64,000 bases of DNA from Anthonomus grandis grandis. Lineage: Eukaryota; Arthropoda; Insecta; Coleoptera; Curculionidae. Below the pieces are notes generated by a model. It was given only the letters and a program-made list of their open reading frames with translations. It searched no databases and was not told the DNA's origin. The first letter of the stretch is position 1, and each line of letters opens with the position of its first letter. Position numbers and translations under genes: made by a program. This document shows positions 10,901 to 20,667 of this stretch, in pieces. The stretch spans positions 310,001-374,000 of the forward strand of contig NC_065564.1 in assembly GCF_022605725.1 (NCBI RefSeq). Direction: 5' to 3'.

Positions 10901-13900
10901 GCGGTTGAATGCGAAAAAGTGGACTTTTGACCCAGTTTTTGGCACATAAACCCTCCTGAGTCCCAAGATTCTTGGACGATCGCTATGAAATGAACTTTAT
11001 CGTTTGTGAAGATCATAATTACATCAGAAAAGTATAATTTCCAGACAATCCAGGACATAACCAAAGAGTGAAACGCGGTTGAATGCGAAAAAGTGGACTT
11101 TTCACCCAGTTTTTGGCACATAAACCCTCCTGAGTCCCAAGATTCTTGGACGATCGCTATGAAATGAACTTTATCGTTTGTGAAGATCATAATTACATCA
11201 GAAAAGTATAATTTCCAGACAATCCAGGACATAGCCAAAGGGTGACACGCGGTTGAATGCGAAAAAGTGGACTTTTGACCCAGTTTTTGGCACATAAACT
11301 CTCCTGAGTTCCAAGATTCTTGGACGATCGCTATGAAATGATCTTTATCGTTTGTGAAGATCATAATCACAAAAGAAAAATACAATTTCCAGACAATCCA
11401 GGACATAGCCAAAGGGTGACACGCGGTTGAATGCGAAAAAGTGGACTTTTGACCCAGTTTTAGGCACATAAACCCTTCTGAGTACCAAGATTCTTGGACG
11501 ATCGCTATGAAATGATCTTTATCGTTTGTGAAGATCATAATTACATCAGAAAAGTATAATTTCCAGACAATCCAGGACATAGCCAAAGAGTGACACGCGG
11601 TTGAATGCGAAAAAGTGGACTTTTGACCCAGTTTTTGGCACATAAACTCTCCTGAGTTCCAAGATTCTTGGACGATCACTATAAAATGAACTTTCTCGTA
11701 TGTAAAGATCATAATTACATCAGAAAAGTATAATTTCCAGACAATCCAGGACATAAGCGAAGAGTGAAACGCGGTTGAATGCGAAAAAGTGGACTTTTGA
11801 CCCAGTTTTTGGCACATAAACCCTCCTGACTCCCAAGATTCTTGGACGATCGCTATGAAATGAACTTTCTCGTATGTAAAGATCATAATTACATCAGAAA
11901 AGTATAATTTCCAGACAATCCAGGACATTACCGAAGAGTGAAAGGCGGTTGAATGCGAAAAAGTGGACTTTTGACACAGTTTTTGGCACATAAACCCTTC
12001 TGAGTACCAAGATTCTTGAACGATCGCTATGAAATGAACTTTCTCGTATGTAAAGATCATAATTACATCAGAAAAGTATAATTTCCAGACAATCCAGGAC
12101 ATAGCCAAAGAGTGACACGCGGTTGAATGCGAAAAAGTGGACTTTTGACCCAGTTTTTGGCACATAAACTCTCCTGAGTCCCAAGGTTCTTGGACGATCA
12201 CTATGAAATGATCATTCTTGTATATAAAGATCATAATTACATCAGAAAAGTACAATTTCCAGACAATCCAGGATATAACCGAAGAGTGAAACGCGGTTGA
12301 ATGCGAAAAAGTGGACCTTTGACCCAGTTTTTGGCACATAAACCATCCTAAGTCCCAAGATTCATGGACGATCGCTATGAAATGAACTTTATCGTATATA
12401 AAGATCATAATTACATCAGAAAAGTACAATTTCCAGACAATCCAGGATATAACCGAAGAGTGAAACGCGGTTGAATGCGAAAAAGTGGACCTTTGACCCA
12501 GTTTTTGGCACATAAACCATCCTAAGTCCCAAGATTCATGGACGATCGCTATGAAATGAACTTTATCGTATATAAAGATCATAATTACATCAGAAAAGTA
12601 CAATTTCCAGACAATCCAGGATATAACCGAAGAGTGAAACGCGGTTGAATGCGAAAAAGTGGACTTTTGACACAGTTTTTGGCACATAAACCCTCCTTTT
12701 ATAGTGAGTCCCAAGATTCTTGGACGATCACTATAAAATGAACTTTCTCGTATGTAAAGATCATAATTAGATCAGAAAAGTGCAATTTCCAGACGATCCA
12801 GGACATAACCGAAGAGTTAAACGCAGTTGAATACCAAAAAAGTTACCTTTTGACCCAGTTTTCGACACATAAACAACAAAAATTCGCTATAATTCGATCA
12901 ATATTCGACTTAAAAAAAAGTGTTTTATACATTAAAATAACCCTCAAAGGTCCCTTTTGCTACCGTTAAACGAATTATAATAATATCTCAAGCGGTTCCA
13001 AAGTTACACCAAGAAATGTACCAGTTTGATTGAGATGATTTACTCAAAACATTCTCACCCCCTTTTTAAGGTTGAGGTGCGACCACTGCGAGGCCAGAAA
13101 GTACGGATTTTCCCTGGAGGGTTGTAAGGAGTGCGAGTGCGACTCCGTGGGTTCCAAAGATCTACAGTGCGAACCCTCTGGACAATGTCCCTGCCTGGAT
13201 AACGTCGAGGGAAGAAAATGCGACCGGTGCAAAGAGAACAAGTTCGACAGACATCGGGGGTGCATAGGTAAGACCCTTTCTCAATCAGAGAGAGCGAGAG
13301 AGACTCGAAGAAATAGTCCAATTTTTCTTCTTAAAGAGTCTAGACACTCTCTCTCTCTCTCTTCAACAAATGTATTCAAGAGAGACAGAAGTACACGGGT
13401 GCCCTTTTTCCAGACTGTCCGGACTGTTACAACTTGGTGCAGACGGCGCATCACGCGCACAACGACCGTCTGGATCGTCTGGACGAGATCCTGAACGAGG
13501 TCGAGCGTAGACCCACCGTGATCGCAGACGAGGATTTCCCGGTGGAACTGGATAAATTGCAAGACGACATCGACGGGTTCTACAATAAGGTGCGAAGTGC
13601 CACCGGCAAGGATTCGATCATGTCCCAGATCCAGGATATCCAGAAACGCGGCTCGGAAATCAACAAGACCCTGGAAACGGTGAACGAGACCTTGGAGGGG
13701 GTCAAAGTGAACACCGATGACGCTAACAGGGCGCACGCTTATGCGGAGGAACTGCTGGAAACCGTAAGGAGAGGTGAGTCGGGAATTCTGGTTAAAAACT
13801 TAATGATTTCCAGATCGATTCGAACCTGGGGGAGCTTCGTAGCACCTTCGAAGCGAGCGCGGAAAAGACGTTGGCGAGCGCGCTGGAGCGGAGCAAACAG

Positions 13901-16900
13901 GCGGGACAACAGTCGGACAATATGACGAGGATCGCGCAGGAAACCCGGGAAATTGCCGATAAATTGGAACGACAATCGGAGGTGATCGTGAGTAATGCCA
14001 AGGATGCCAAGAATATGTCCACGGAGGTGTACGAGTTGGCCAAGAAGGCCAATACCGATCAGGTGAGTGTGAGAAGGAGAGAGAGAGAGCTTTTGGTACT
14101 TTATGGAGAGCGTATTATATGGTTGGAACCTTTGGTGTAACTCCCTGTAACTTTTGTCCTAATTAATTGATGGTTATAAAAGTTGGTGATAATGGAGCCT
14201 GAACCTTCTCCTATCACCTAATAGAAAAAGTCAATCCGTCTTTAACTCTGAAGGCTCTGACCGAAGGTAAGAAACAGACCAGTCTTGAATTTGGCACCTT
14301 CACCATTTTTTCAAAGTCGATGTTTAACTCCCTGTAACTTTTTTCCTAATTAAGTGATTTTCATAAAAGTTGGTGATAATGGAGCCTGAACCTTCTCCTA
14401 TCGCCTAATAGAAGAATTCAATCCGTCTTTAACTCTGAAGGCTCTGACCGAAGGTAAGAAACAGACCGGTCTTGAATTTGGCACCTTCACCATTTTTTCA
14501 AAGTCGGTTTTTAACTCCCTGTAACTTTTTTCCTAATTAAGTGATTTTCATAAAAGTTGGTGATAATGGAGCCTGAACCTTCTCCTATCGCCTAATAGAA
14601 AAATTCAATCCGTCTTTAACTCTGAAGGCTCTGACCGAAGGTAAGAAACAGACCACTCTTGAATTTGGCACCTTCACCATTTTTTCAAAATCGATTTTTA
14701 ATTTCCTGTAACTTTTTCCTAATTAAGTGATTTTCATAAAAGTTGGTGATAATGGAGCCTGAACCTTCTCCTATCGCCTAATAGAAAAATTCAATCCGTC
14801 TTTAACTCTGAAGGCTCTGACCGAAGGTAAGAAACAGACCAGTCTTGAATTTGGCACCTTCGCCATTTTGACAAAGTCGACTTTTAACTCCCTGTAACTT
14901 TTTTCCCAATTAATTGATTTTCATAAAAGTTGGTGAAAATGGAGCCTGAACCTTCTCCTATCGCCTAATAGAAACAATTCAGCCCAGCTTTAAATTTAAA
15001 TGCAATTTAAACGGTGAGAAACAAACTAGTCTTAAGATGGGCTCCTTCACCATTTTTTTTAAGTCAATTTTTAACTGTCTATAGCTTGGTTCCTAATCAA
15101 TCGATTTTCATGAAAATTGACAATAATGGAGCCTAAACCTTCTACTATTACCTAATAGAAACAATTCAGTCCAACTTTAAATTTAAGTGCAATTTAAACG
15201 GTAAGAAACAAACCAGTCTTAAAATGGGCTCCTTCACCATTTTTTCTCAATGTCAATTTTTAACTGTCTATAACTTGTTTCCTAATCAATTGATTTTTAT
15301 GAAAATTGACGATAATGGAGCCTGAACCTTCTCCTTTTGCTTAATAGAAACAATTTAATGTAACTTTAACTTTAGAGCCTATTTTAAAGGGTAAGAAACA
15401 AACTGGTCTTAATTGCAGCTCCTTCACCATTTTTCCAAAGTCAATTTTCAACTCCCTACAACATTTTTCCTAATTAAGTGATTTTCATGAAAATTGGTGA
15501 TAATGAAGCCTATACCTTCTCCCATCGCCTAAAAGAAACAGCCCCATCCAATGTTAACTTTAAGGGAATTTAAACGGTGAGAAACCAACCACCTTTCAGT
15601 TGTGCCTCCACCATTTCCTCAATAAGTTTCCGTTAGCGGCAAAACTGTTCTATGACTCAAACAAACCCACTTTAACCGTGCCCCTGGACTTTTTTAGAGC
15701 GCGATCAAGGACAAGGTGCATCAACTGAAGGCGGACGTGGACCGGGCCGAGGATCGACTGAACAAAACCCTGGACTTCACCGCGGAGGTGAACGAGAGGG
15801 CGCGCGAAGTGAAAAACGCCGCCCTTGAACTGCTGAACGAGGCGAACAACTTTTACGTGCCCCGGGTAGACGTTCCGGGACTCGCCGCACGCTCGGATCG
15901 CGTGCGGCAAGAGGCGCGAGCATTGAAATCGCGAGCGGACGTACTGACGGACAAAAGTAAACAACTGGCGGACTTGATCGACGCGAAAAACGACCACGGG
16001 GATCGACTGTTGGAACGCGCGTATTTGCAACAGGACAGTTTGACCGACCTGGTGGTGGACATACACGAGGCGAACGCCACTGTAGTGGAAACGGTGGCCA
16101 AATGGCAGGAGAAACTGAACGAAGCCGAACGGATCTACAAGGATCTGAAGAGTGAGTACAACGGAAAAAAACTTTCTAATCCGTTGGGTTCTATATGTGT
16201 TGTTTCCCTAAAGGTTCGGACTCGGACACGCAAAAGTTAAGGGAGGAAGCGGAAGCGGCGCTGAAAACTATCCCGGAAATCGAGCGGATCATCCGGGAAA
16301 CCTGGATGAAAACCGGCGAGGCGCAGAAGGAACTGTCCGCACTAGGGGATACCGCCAACGAGGCTTTAGGCAAGGCCCTACAGGCCAAAGGAAAAGAAGA
16401 GGAGGCCTCCAAGGAGGTAATTAATGTGTTTTTAAATGGAGCAAGGGGTTTCGTACACTGAATCCATCTTCAGGAATCCTGGATGGTTAAATTAAAAGAA
16501 TTGTGACGATATCTTCAGCGGTTCAGAAGTTATAACAAGAAATGTCTGAGTGAGAGCCAAATTTGACGTTATTACCCAAAAAGTGTCTATGATTCAGTAA
16601 ATTTTCAACGCAGCAAGACGTTTCGTACGCACCAAATCCTTCTTCAGGAATCCCTTTTCTTGAAATAAAAAAAACTATGACGATATCTTAGGTCTTTCTA
16701 AAGTTATAGCAGGAAATGTCTGAGTGAGAGCCAGATTTCATGTTTTTATCAAATTGGCAAGTTACAAAAATGGTTATAACTCAAAAAGTTTTTGGGTTAC
16801 AAGAAAGTATTGCATATCAATTTGTTCCTCGATCAAAGTTCTACCTGTGGACCACTTTGGTCTAAGAAAAACTGACAATAACAAAAGTTTAAGTCTAAAA

Positions 16901-17831
16901 ACCATATTTCCGCATTTCTTTTTTAAAAATTAACTGTAGGTTAATGAGTTTTTGGCATAGAAACATGTTTCATGCATCAAATCCATCCATTGGGATTATT
17001 TTTCATTCATGTAAAAGAATTATAAAAATATCTATAATGGTTCAGAAGTTATGACCAAAAATGCCTGAACTTATGACATTTTTTCAAATATTTGCTTACT
17101 AAAACATGCTCTGGTACAAATTGCTGTAACTCAGTTAATATTTAACTTAAAAAAGTGTTTTATGTATTAAAACGATCCTCAAAACTCCCTTTTTATTATT
17201 TCTATCGAGACCCCAAAATGCCTGGACTAAAACTGTGATACAAATTCCTGTCACTCAATCAATATTTAACTTAAAAAAGTGTTTTATACATTAAAACGAC
17301 CCTCAAAACACTCAATTGCAGCTCAAACAACTGATGGAGGAGGCAACCGACTTGCAAGCCAAAGCCGCGGATCTACTGACCGAAGACTCAGAGATGGCGA
17401 GACGCGTGGACACGTCCGAACAGAAACTGAACGAGCTGTTGAGCAAACCGTTGAGCGACGACAAACTGGTGGAAAAAGCGAAGGGAAAAGTGGGCCAGGC
17501 GGTCCAGGAGACCAACAAGGTCAACGCCGAGGTAGAAACGTTACTGGACAACGTGAAAGACATCATTTCCGAACTGGAAAACACCCCGGACATCGACGAG
17601 AACACTTTGGACAAGTTGGACAACGAGATCGCCGAGATCGAGCGTAGAATCAACGAGACGAGGATGGAGGAGAAACTGGCGAAGTTACGCGAAAACGACA
17701 AGGTCCGGAAAAGTCAGATCGAGGATTATAAGGTGCGGATCGAGGAGATGCAACGGGACGTGGACAATATCCAGCATATCGTCGAGGCGTTACCCGAGGG
17801 ATGTTTTAAGAGGCTCGTCCTGGAACCTTAG
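1661..17831 (+). CDS. LanB2: Laminin subunit gamma (gamma-1/LanB2 type), 3' part of gene, 12 exons
   Basis: Secreted basement-membrane protein that forms a trimer with alpha and beta chains. The exons are 1661-1922, 5054-5301, 5358-5692, 5756-5984, 8898-9410, 9519-9810, 13071-13267, 13414-13763, 13814-14062, 15698-16151, 16214-16416 and 17322-17831. All junctions are GT-AG, all phases agree, and the sum is 1280 residues plus TAG. Domain order is LE2 to LE5a (residues 1 to about 172), a laminin IV-A (L4) module (about 173-345), a second run of cysteine-rich LE repeats, then a heptad coiled coil from about 690 to the end. The CPDC motif at the start of the coil and the Cys near the C-terminus (GCF) fit the known inter-chain disulfides. 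The ending LEP and the whole arrangement match insect laminin gamma, recalled from family knowledge. The signal peptide, LN domain and LE1 expected upstream are absent, so the gene is cut by the window edge. No frameshift or internal stop is seen. Confidence 0.96.
1970..3440. repeat. Satellite family A, first part of laminin intron
   Basis: About eight 172-bp units starting some 50 bases after the exon donor. Landmarks are GACCCAAGGTACCTG, TTTCCTCTTGGACATGATT and GATGCAYGGATTTTTATGG. Variants of the TCGATAAGAGCAGTAGAAG segment differ between units. Confidence 0.93.
3441..3912. other. Non-satellite insertion inside family A array
   Basis: About 470 bp with no similarity to the 172-bp unit. 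The array breaks off after ACAAAAATCAAG and resumes at TCATGACCCAAG. It holds scattered CCTGGAA motifs and an AAGGAGTATAAATATAATGG stretch. No ORF of note and no clear terminal repeats; possibly a remnant of a non-autonomous element. Confidence 0.5.
3913..5041. repeat. Satellite family A, second part of laminin intron
   Basis: About six and a half further 172-bp units. The last one runs to GGATTTTCATGATTTTTTT, only about a dozen bases before the acceptor at 5053. Confidence 0.93.
5054..5301 (+). CDS. LanB2: Laminin gamma exon with LE4 and start of LE5a
   Basis: Acceptor ATTTCCAG, donor G|GTAAGA. Encodes CAENHWDF through CFCYGHSSKC. The frame joins the previous exon exactly (agg = Arg). The last base starts the Gly codon of the L4 module. 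Confidence 0.95.
5358..5692 (+). CDS. LanB2: Laminin gamma exon, first half of L4 (IV-A) module
   Basis: Acceptor GTTCCAG, donor GTG|GTGAGT. It begins GYSRYTLESSF and carries FIAPDRFLGDQRASYNQ, a strongly conserved stretch of the globular L4 module. It ends in phase 0. Confidence 0.95.
5756..5984 (+). CDS. LanB2: Laminin gamma exon, second half of L4 module
   Basis: Acceptor TATACAG, donor AAG|GTAAGC. It encodes YKFRLHEH, the NLTAIKIKGTY strand and CDCPQ, where the LE5b half-repeat resumes. Phase 1 splits the Gly of CPQ-G. Confidence 0.95.
5990..8560. repeat. Satellite family B (alternating ~163/184-bp unit), laminin intron
   Basis: About 15 tandem units marked by GATTTTCATGAAACGTGGC, TCATAAGAAGCAG and AAATTTTGGAAAATCTGTCC. 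Early units alternate in length because some carry an extra TAATTTCTCGTAATTTCCTC segment. Divergence between units is higher than in arrays G and H. It fills the intron between 5984 and 8898. Confidence 0.92.
8575..8738 (-). mobile_element. Fragment of non-LTR retrotransposon reverse transcriptase
   Basis: The minus strand reads TIDMTKAFDSLNQDLLIAEL and then NIPAEAWFRSY, the D..KAFD core of LINE-type (jockey-like) reverse transcriptases with the usual downstream W-F-SY block. Only about 50 residues remain, without the catalytic YxDD. It is bordered by family B repeat on one side and is a dead remnant within the laminin intron. Confidence 0.72.
8739..8897. other. Unique end of laminin intron
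   Basis: About 160 bp of AT-rich sequence with a TGATAATGATAATGATTATG run. It ends in the AAATTTCCAG acceptor. Nothing else is recognised. Confidence 0.5.
8898..9410 (+). CDS. LanB2: Laminin gamma exon, tandem LE repeats with nidogen-type loop
   Basis: Acceptor TTTCCAG, donor CG|GTGAGT. At 513 bp it is the longest exon here. It encodes GYVGQFCESCAPG and the following LE repeats. One contains NIDTNAIGNC, at the place of the nidogen-binding loop (NIDPNAV in mammals). Confidence 0.95.
9519..9810 (+). CDS. LanB2: Laminin gamma exon, LE repeats
   Basis: Acceptor CTCGAAG, donor TGG|GTAAGT. Encodes FYGNALLLPKGDCKPC through CYCRAGVTG, two LE repeats with regular cysteine spacing. A KGD tripeptide is present, but nothing shows it acts in adhesion. 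Confidence 0.94.
9830..10069. repeat. Family F repeat, divergent relative of family D
   Basis: Carries GAAATGTCTGAGTGAGAGC, CAAGACGTTTCTTGCACC, AAATCCATCC and GGTTCAGAAGTTATAGC. The same strings recur at 12940-13025 and 16460-17080. The GTTGAATG..CGAAAAAGTGG segment matches the neighbouring 174-bp unit. Confidence 0.75.
10070..12850. repeat. Satellite family D (174-bp unit), laminin intron
   Basis: Sixteen tandem units. TTTTTGGCACATAAAC recurs every 174 bp, starting near 10069, 10245 and 10419. 174 is divisible by three, so one minus-strand frame stays open for hundreds of codons. An 8-bp insertion (12697-12704) breaks that frame near the distal end. No coding role is supported. Confidence 0.95.
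12851..13045. repeat. Family F repeat
   Basis: Holds TAAAAAAAAGTGTTTTATAC, ATTAAAATAACCCTCAAAGG and CGGTTCCAAAGTTACACC. The same strings are found in the 16417-17321 intron. It runs to about 25 bases before the exon acceptor at 13070. Confidence 0.65.
13071..13267 (+). CDS. LanB2: Laminin gamma exon, last full LE repeats
   Basis: Acceptor TTTTTAAG, donor AG|GTAAGA. Encodes LRCDHCEARKYGF and the RCKENKFDRHRGCI segment that precedes the coiled coil. The first G completes a Gly codon from the previous exon. Confidence 0.94.
13268..13413 (+). other. Short laminin intron with (GA)n and (CT)n tracts
   Basis: This 146-bp intron has a GA-rich stretch near 13287-13310 and a CT repeat near 13348-13361. 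The two can pair as an RNA hairpin. Confidence 0.5.
13414..13763 (+). CDS. LanB2: Laminin gamma exon, start of coiled coil
   Basis: Acceptor TTTTTCCAG, donor ACC|GTAAGG. Begins DCPDCYNLVQ, the cysteine pair at the junction of LE repeats and coil, then long heptad helices. A second GTGAGT ten bases downstream (13774) would cause a stop in the next exon, so the first donor is preferred. Confidence 0.93.
13814..14062 (+). CDS. LanB2: Laminin gamma exon, coiled coil
   Basis: Acceptor TTTCCAG, donor CAG|GTGAGT. It has 83 codons and is phase 0 at both ends. Begins IDSNLGELRSTF and ends KKANTDQ; alpha-helical, rich in Ala, Glu and Lys. Confidence 0.94.
14135..15615. repeat. Satellite family E (~187-bp unit), laminin intron
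   Basis: About eight tandem units. CTCCCTGTAACTTTTTTCC recurs at 14141, 14328 and 14515. Other landmarks are TGATAATGGAGCCTGAACC and CGCCTAATAGAA. The first four units are near-identical; later ones diverge. Confidence 0.93.
15698..16151 (+). CDS. LanB2: Laminin gamma exon, coiled coil
   Basis: Acceptor CTTTTTTAG, donor A|GTGAGT. Encodes SAIKDKVHQLK through IYKDLK. It is separated from the previous exon by a 1.6 kb intron filled with family E repeats. Confidence 0.94.
16214..16416 (+). CDS. LanB2: Laminin gamma exon, coiled coil
   Basis: Acceptor CCTAAAG, donor GAG|GTAATT. Encodes SDSDTQKLREE through EEASKE. The join to the last exon keeps the residue count expected for insect laminin gamma, so no exon seems missing in the 16417-17321 intron. 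Confidence 0.93.
16460..17310. repeat. Family F repeats, last laminin intron
   Basis: Old, divergent tandem copies: CATCTTCAGGAATCC, GACGATATCTT, GGTTCAGAAGTTATAAC and GTCTGAGTGAGAGCC recur about every 170-180 bp. Near the 3' end TTAACTTAAAAAAGTGTTTT occurs twice, about 120 bp apart. No hidden exon is seen, and none is needed for the laminin reading frame. Confidence 0.75.
17322..17831 (+). CDS. LanB2: Laminin gamma terminal coding exon
   Basis: Acceptor AATTGCAG, stop TAG at 17829-17831. Encodes the last 169 residues of coil, ending ALPEGCFKRLVLEP. The single Cys near the end is the expected disulfide partner of the beta chain C-terminus. Confidence 0.95.
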   Translation, partial: LKQLMEEATDLQAKAADLLTEDSEMARRVDTSEQKLNELLSKPLSDDKLVEKAKGKVGQAVQETNKVNAEVETLLDNVKDIISELENTPDIDENTLDKLDNEIAEIERRINETRMEEKLAKLRENDKVRKSQIEDYKVRIEEMQRDVDNIQHIVEALPEGCFKRLVLEP

Positions 17832-18240
17832 GTTTATTTTATTAAAAAGCGTTTTTATGCCAAAGATGTAGTAGTAGTAGCAGTTAAGGTGCACATTCAT
17901 TGGAATATACTATCTGTTTTTTTTTTGTATTACAACAGCGTTTGCTTTAAACCCTTTGGGGCGCGTGTTCTTTACTAGGTTCCCTCGTAAAAGAACCATA
18001 ATTATTATACCGAACAATAGTCCCATAAAAGATAAAACGCGCTCACTTCGGAACCGTTTCGGATTTCGACACTTTTTTATTTTTTTGCGTGATATGCTAA
18101 TTAGTTCGTTAAGGCGCGTTTATTAGTTTTTATTGTGCCATAAAGGTGAGAATTTATCGGCGTTTATGAGGCTTAATTGTGTATCCTTGTTGTGTGGCTT
18201 TTCGACCCTGACGATTGATAGAGGTCACGAACCACCGAAG
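17832..18240 (+). other. Probable 3' UTR and flank of laminin gene
   Basis: Unique AT-rich sequence after the stop, with a (GTA)4 microsatellite near 17866. I find no AATAAA. ATTAAA occurs about eight bases after the stop, too close to be convincing. The transcript end cannot be placed. Confidence 0.4.
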
Positions 18241-18244
18241 AACG

Positions 18245-19790
18245 TATTTTTTAACACCCTATAACTGATTTCCTTATCGATTGATTTTCTTGAAAATTGG
18301 TAGTAATGGAGCCCGAGGGTTGTCCTATTGCCTAATAGAAACAATTCAATTCAACTATAAGTTTGAAGGCCATTTAAAGGGTGATAAAGAACCCAATATC
18401 GAAGTTGTTGGTGCCTCCACCATTTTTTCAAAGTCACATTTCAATTGCCTATAACTTTTTTCTTATTTAAACGATTTTCATGAAAATTGATCATAACGGA
18501 GTCTAAGCCTTCTCCTATTGCCTAATAGAAACAGTTCAATCCAACTTTTACTTTAAAGGACATTTAAGTGGTAAGAAACGAACCGATCCTAAATTTGGCG
18601 CCTTCGCCATTTTTAAAGTGAAATATAACTTCCAATAACTTTTTTCCTGATTAAAGGATTTTCAGGAAAATTGATGATAATAAAGCCTAGACCTTTTCCT
18701 ATTGCCTAATAGCAACAATTCAATCCAACTTTCACTTTAAAGGCCATTTAAGTGGTAAGAAACGAACCGATCCCAAATTTGGCGCATTCACCATTTTTCC
18801 AGTGAAATATAACTTCCAATAACTTTTTTCCTGATTAAAGGATTTTCATGAAAATTGATGATAATAGAGCCTGGACCTTCTCCTATTGCCTAATAGCAAC
18901 AATTCAATCCAACTTTCACTTTAACGGCGATTTAAGTGGTAAGCAACGAACCGATCCTAAATTTGGTGCCTTCACCATTTTTTTTTTAAGTCAATTATAA
19001 GTTCCTATAACTTTTTTCCTAATTGGATGATTTTCATTAAAATTGGTGAAAATGGAGCCTAAATCTTTTCCTACTATTTATTAGAAACAATTCAATCAAA
19101 CGTCGACTCTAACGCGATTTAAATGGTGAGAAACAAGGTTAGGTCCACATTTCTTGGGTGCCCATTTTCCACCACCTGCTACTTTTCTCCTAATTAAATA
19201 ATCTTCATGAAATTTCGTGACAATGAAGCCTGAACCTTCTCCTATCTTTAAATAGAAACAATTTAATTCAACTTTAACTTTGAAAACCATTTAAGTGGTA
19301 AGAAACGAACCGATCTTGAAGTTGGCGCCTTCACCATTTTTTTTTTCAAAGTCATATTTCAACTCCCTGTAAGTTTTTTCCTTATTAATTTATTTTCATG
19401 AAATTTTAACAAAATGGAGTCCGAACCTTTTGTTAGCACCCACTAGAGACAATTCAATCGAACTTTAACTCCAAGGCTATTTCAATGCTAAGAAGCAAAC
19501 TTAGGTCTGTATTTTTTCGGTGCCAATTTTGCAGGCCTGTAACTTTCTTCCTAATTAATCGATTTTGATAAAAATTCATGATATTAAAGCCGAAACCTTC
19601 CACTACCCCCTAAGAGAAACCATCGAAACAAACTTCAACTTAATTTAGATGGTAAAAACAAACCAAACTTAAGGTTGGCGCCTTCACCAATTTTTTTTCC
19701 AAGTCAATTTTCAACTCCCTATAACTTTTTTCCTAATCAATAGATTTTCATGAAATTTCGTGACAATGGAGCCTAAACCCCCTGCTACTT
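18245..19790. repeat. Satellite family E, downstream of laminin gene
   Basis: About eight and a half divergent copies of the unit also found in the laminin intron at 14135-15615. Landmarks are CCTATAACTTTTTTCCT, GATTTTCATGAAAATTG and TTGCCTAATAGAAACAATTC, with a spacing of about 183. Gradual divergence suggests an older array than G or H. Confidence 0.88.
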
Positions 19791-20667
19791 AAAAAAAATT
19801 GAATAATTGGAAAATAGAAACAGGTCGTGTTAAAAATAATAATAGATAGGTATGTGGGTACATACAAAAAGTGAATAATAATGGTCAGGTCCTAAAGTTC
19901 CCGATCCATCACTAGTTAACTATTGATGCAATCCAAATAACGCGATTATTAAAGAAAAAAAAATGATGGAATGATGATCTCTCTCGATATGGCGGGTATA
20001 CTTCAGTTCGAGGTCTCCTCATCTTCATATTATCGAGCTACAAAACCGGGTCAAACATCTCGACTACTATTCCGTAATTACGGACTTCCAGCCGGCATGA
20101 ACGTGAATTTTTGCATTATTTTTAAGGAATATCCGTAGGCCGCCATCAAATTTAATCAATCACGAATATGCACTCGTTTCAGGGTCGGAGCAAAAAAGTA
20201 AAGAGTTACATCACTACGGGACACCCAACTACGGATTTATAATTTAATATGGAGAAAAAACGACACGCGGTGGTCTTTTTTTTTGCTTCCATTTATGCGA
20301 TGACGCCCCCGTTTCCAAATGTCAATCCGTTTCGGGGTGTTTTCGTCAAAGGTTAATAAACCGATCGCACACGGTTTTCCTTTAAATATATATGAAGGTT
20401 TTTATTTAGGGGCAAAAGATGCGGTTTTTTTTTTAATAAAATTGCGTAAGTTACGAGGACGACGACGACATATGCCTTTCCCGATAGATAATTCAGATAA
20501 TAACGCTAAAGTGTCGTTTGTCCTTTTGTGACGCTAATAAATGCACGTTTGCATTTTGGGTTCTAGAACCGTGGCGCCAGTTAATTGGCCGGGGAGAGCC
20601 ACCGATTAATTCTTCTTCATTTCCCTTTGAAATTATGGTAAGCGAAGCCCTGAGGGGCGAAAGGAAG
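19791..20667. other. Unique intergenic DNA
   Basis: No gene recognised. It holds a perfect 14-bp palindrome, TCCGTAATTACGGA, at 20071-20084. A short ORF near 20319 has no features that support coding. Confidence 0.5.

Noticed and set aside
10876..12714. 612-codon open frame on the minus strand, the longest in the window
   Set aside because: It is a 58-residue translation of the 174-bp satellite repeated; the unit is divisible by three so stops never accumulate. Substitutions between units change residues freely, it lies inside a laminin intron, and has no recognisable domain.
13773..13780. Alternative donor GTGAGT ten bases after the chosen laminin donor
   Set aside because: Using it shifts the frame in the next exon and gives a stop after a few codons.
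16417..17321. Suspected missing coiled-coil exon, because human gamma-1 has about 25 more residues here
   Set aside because: The residue count across the junction agrees with insect laminin gamma as I recall it, and the intron is repeat sequence with no plausible exon.
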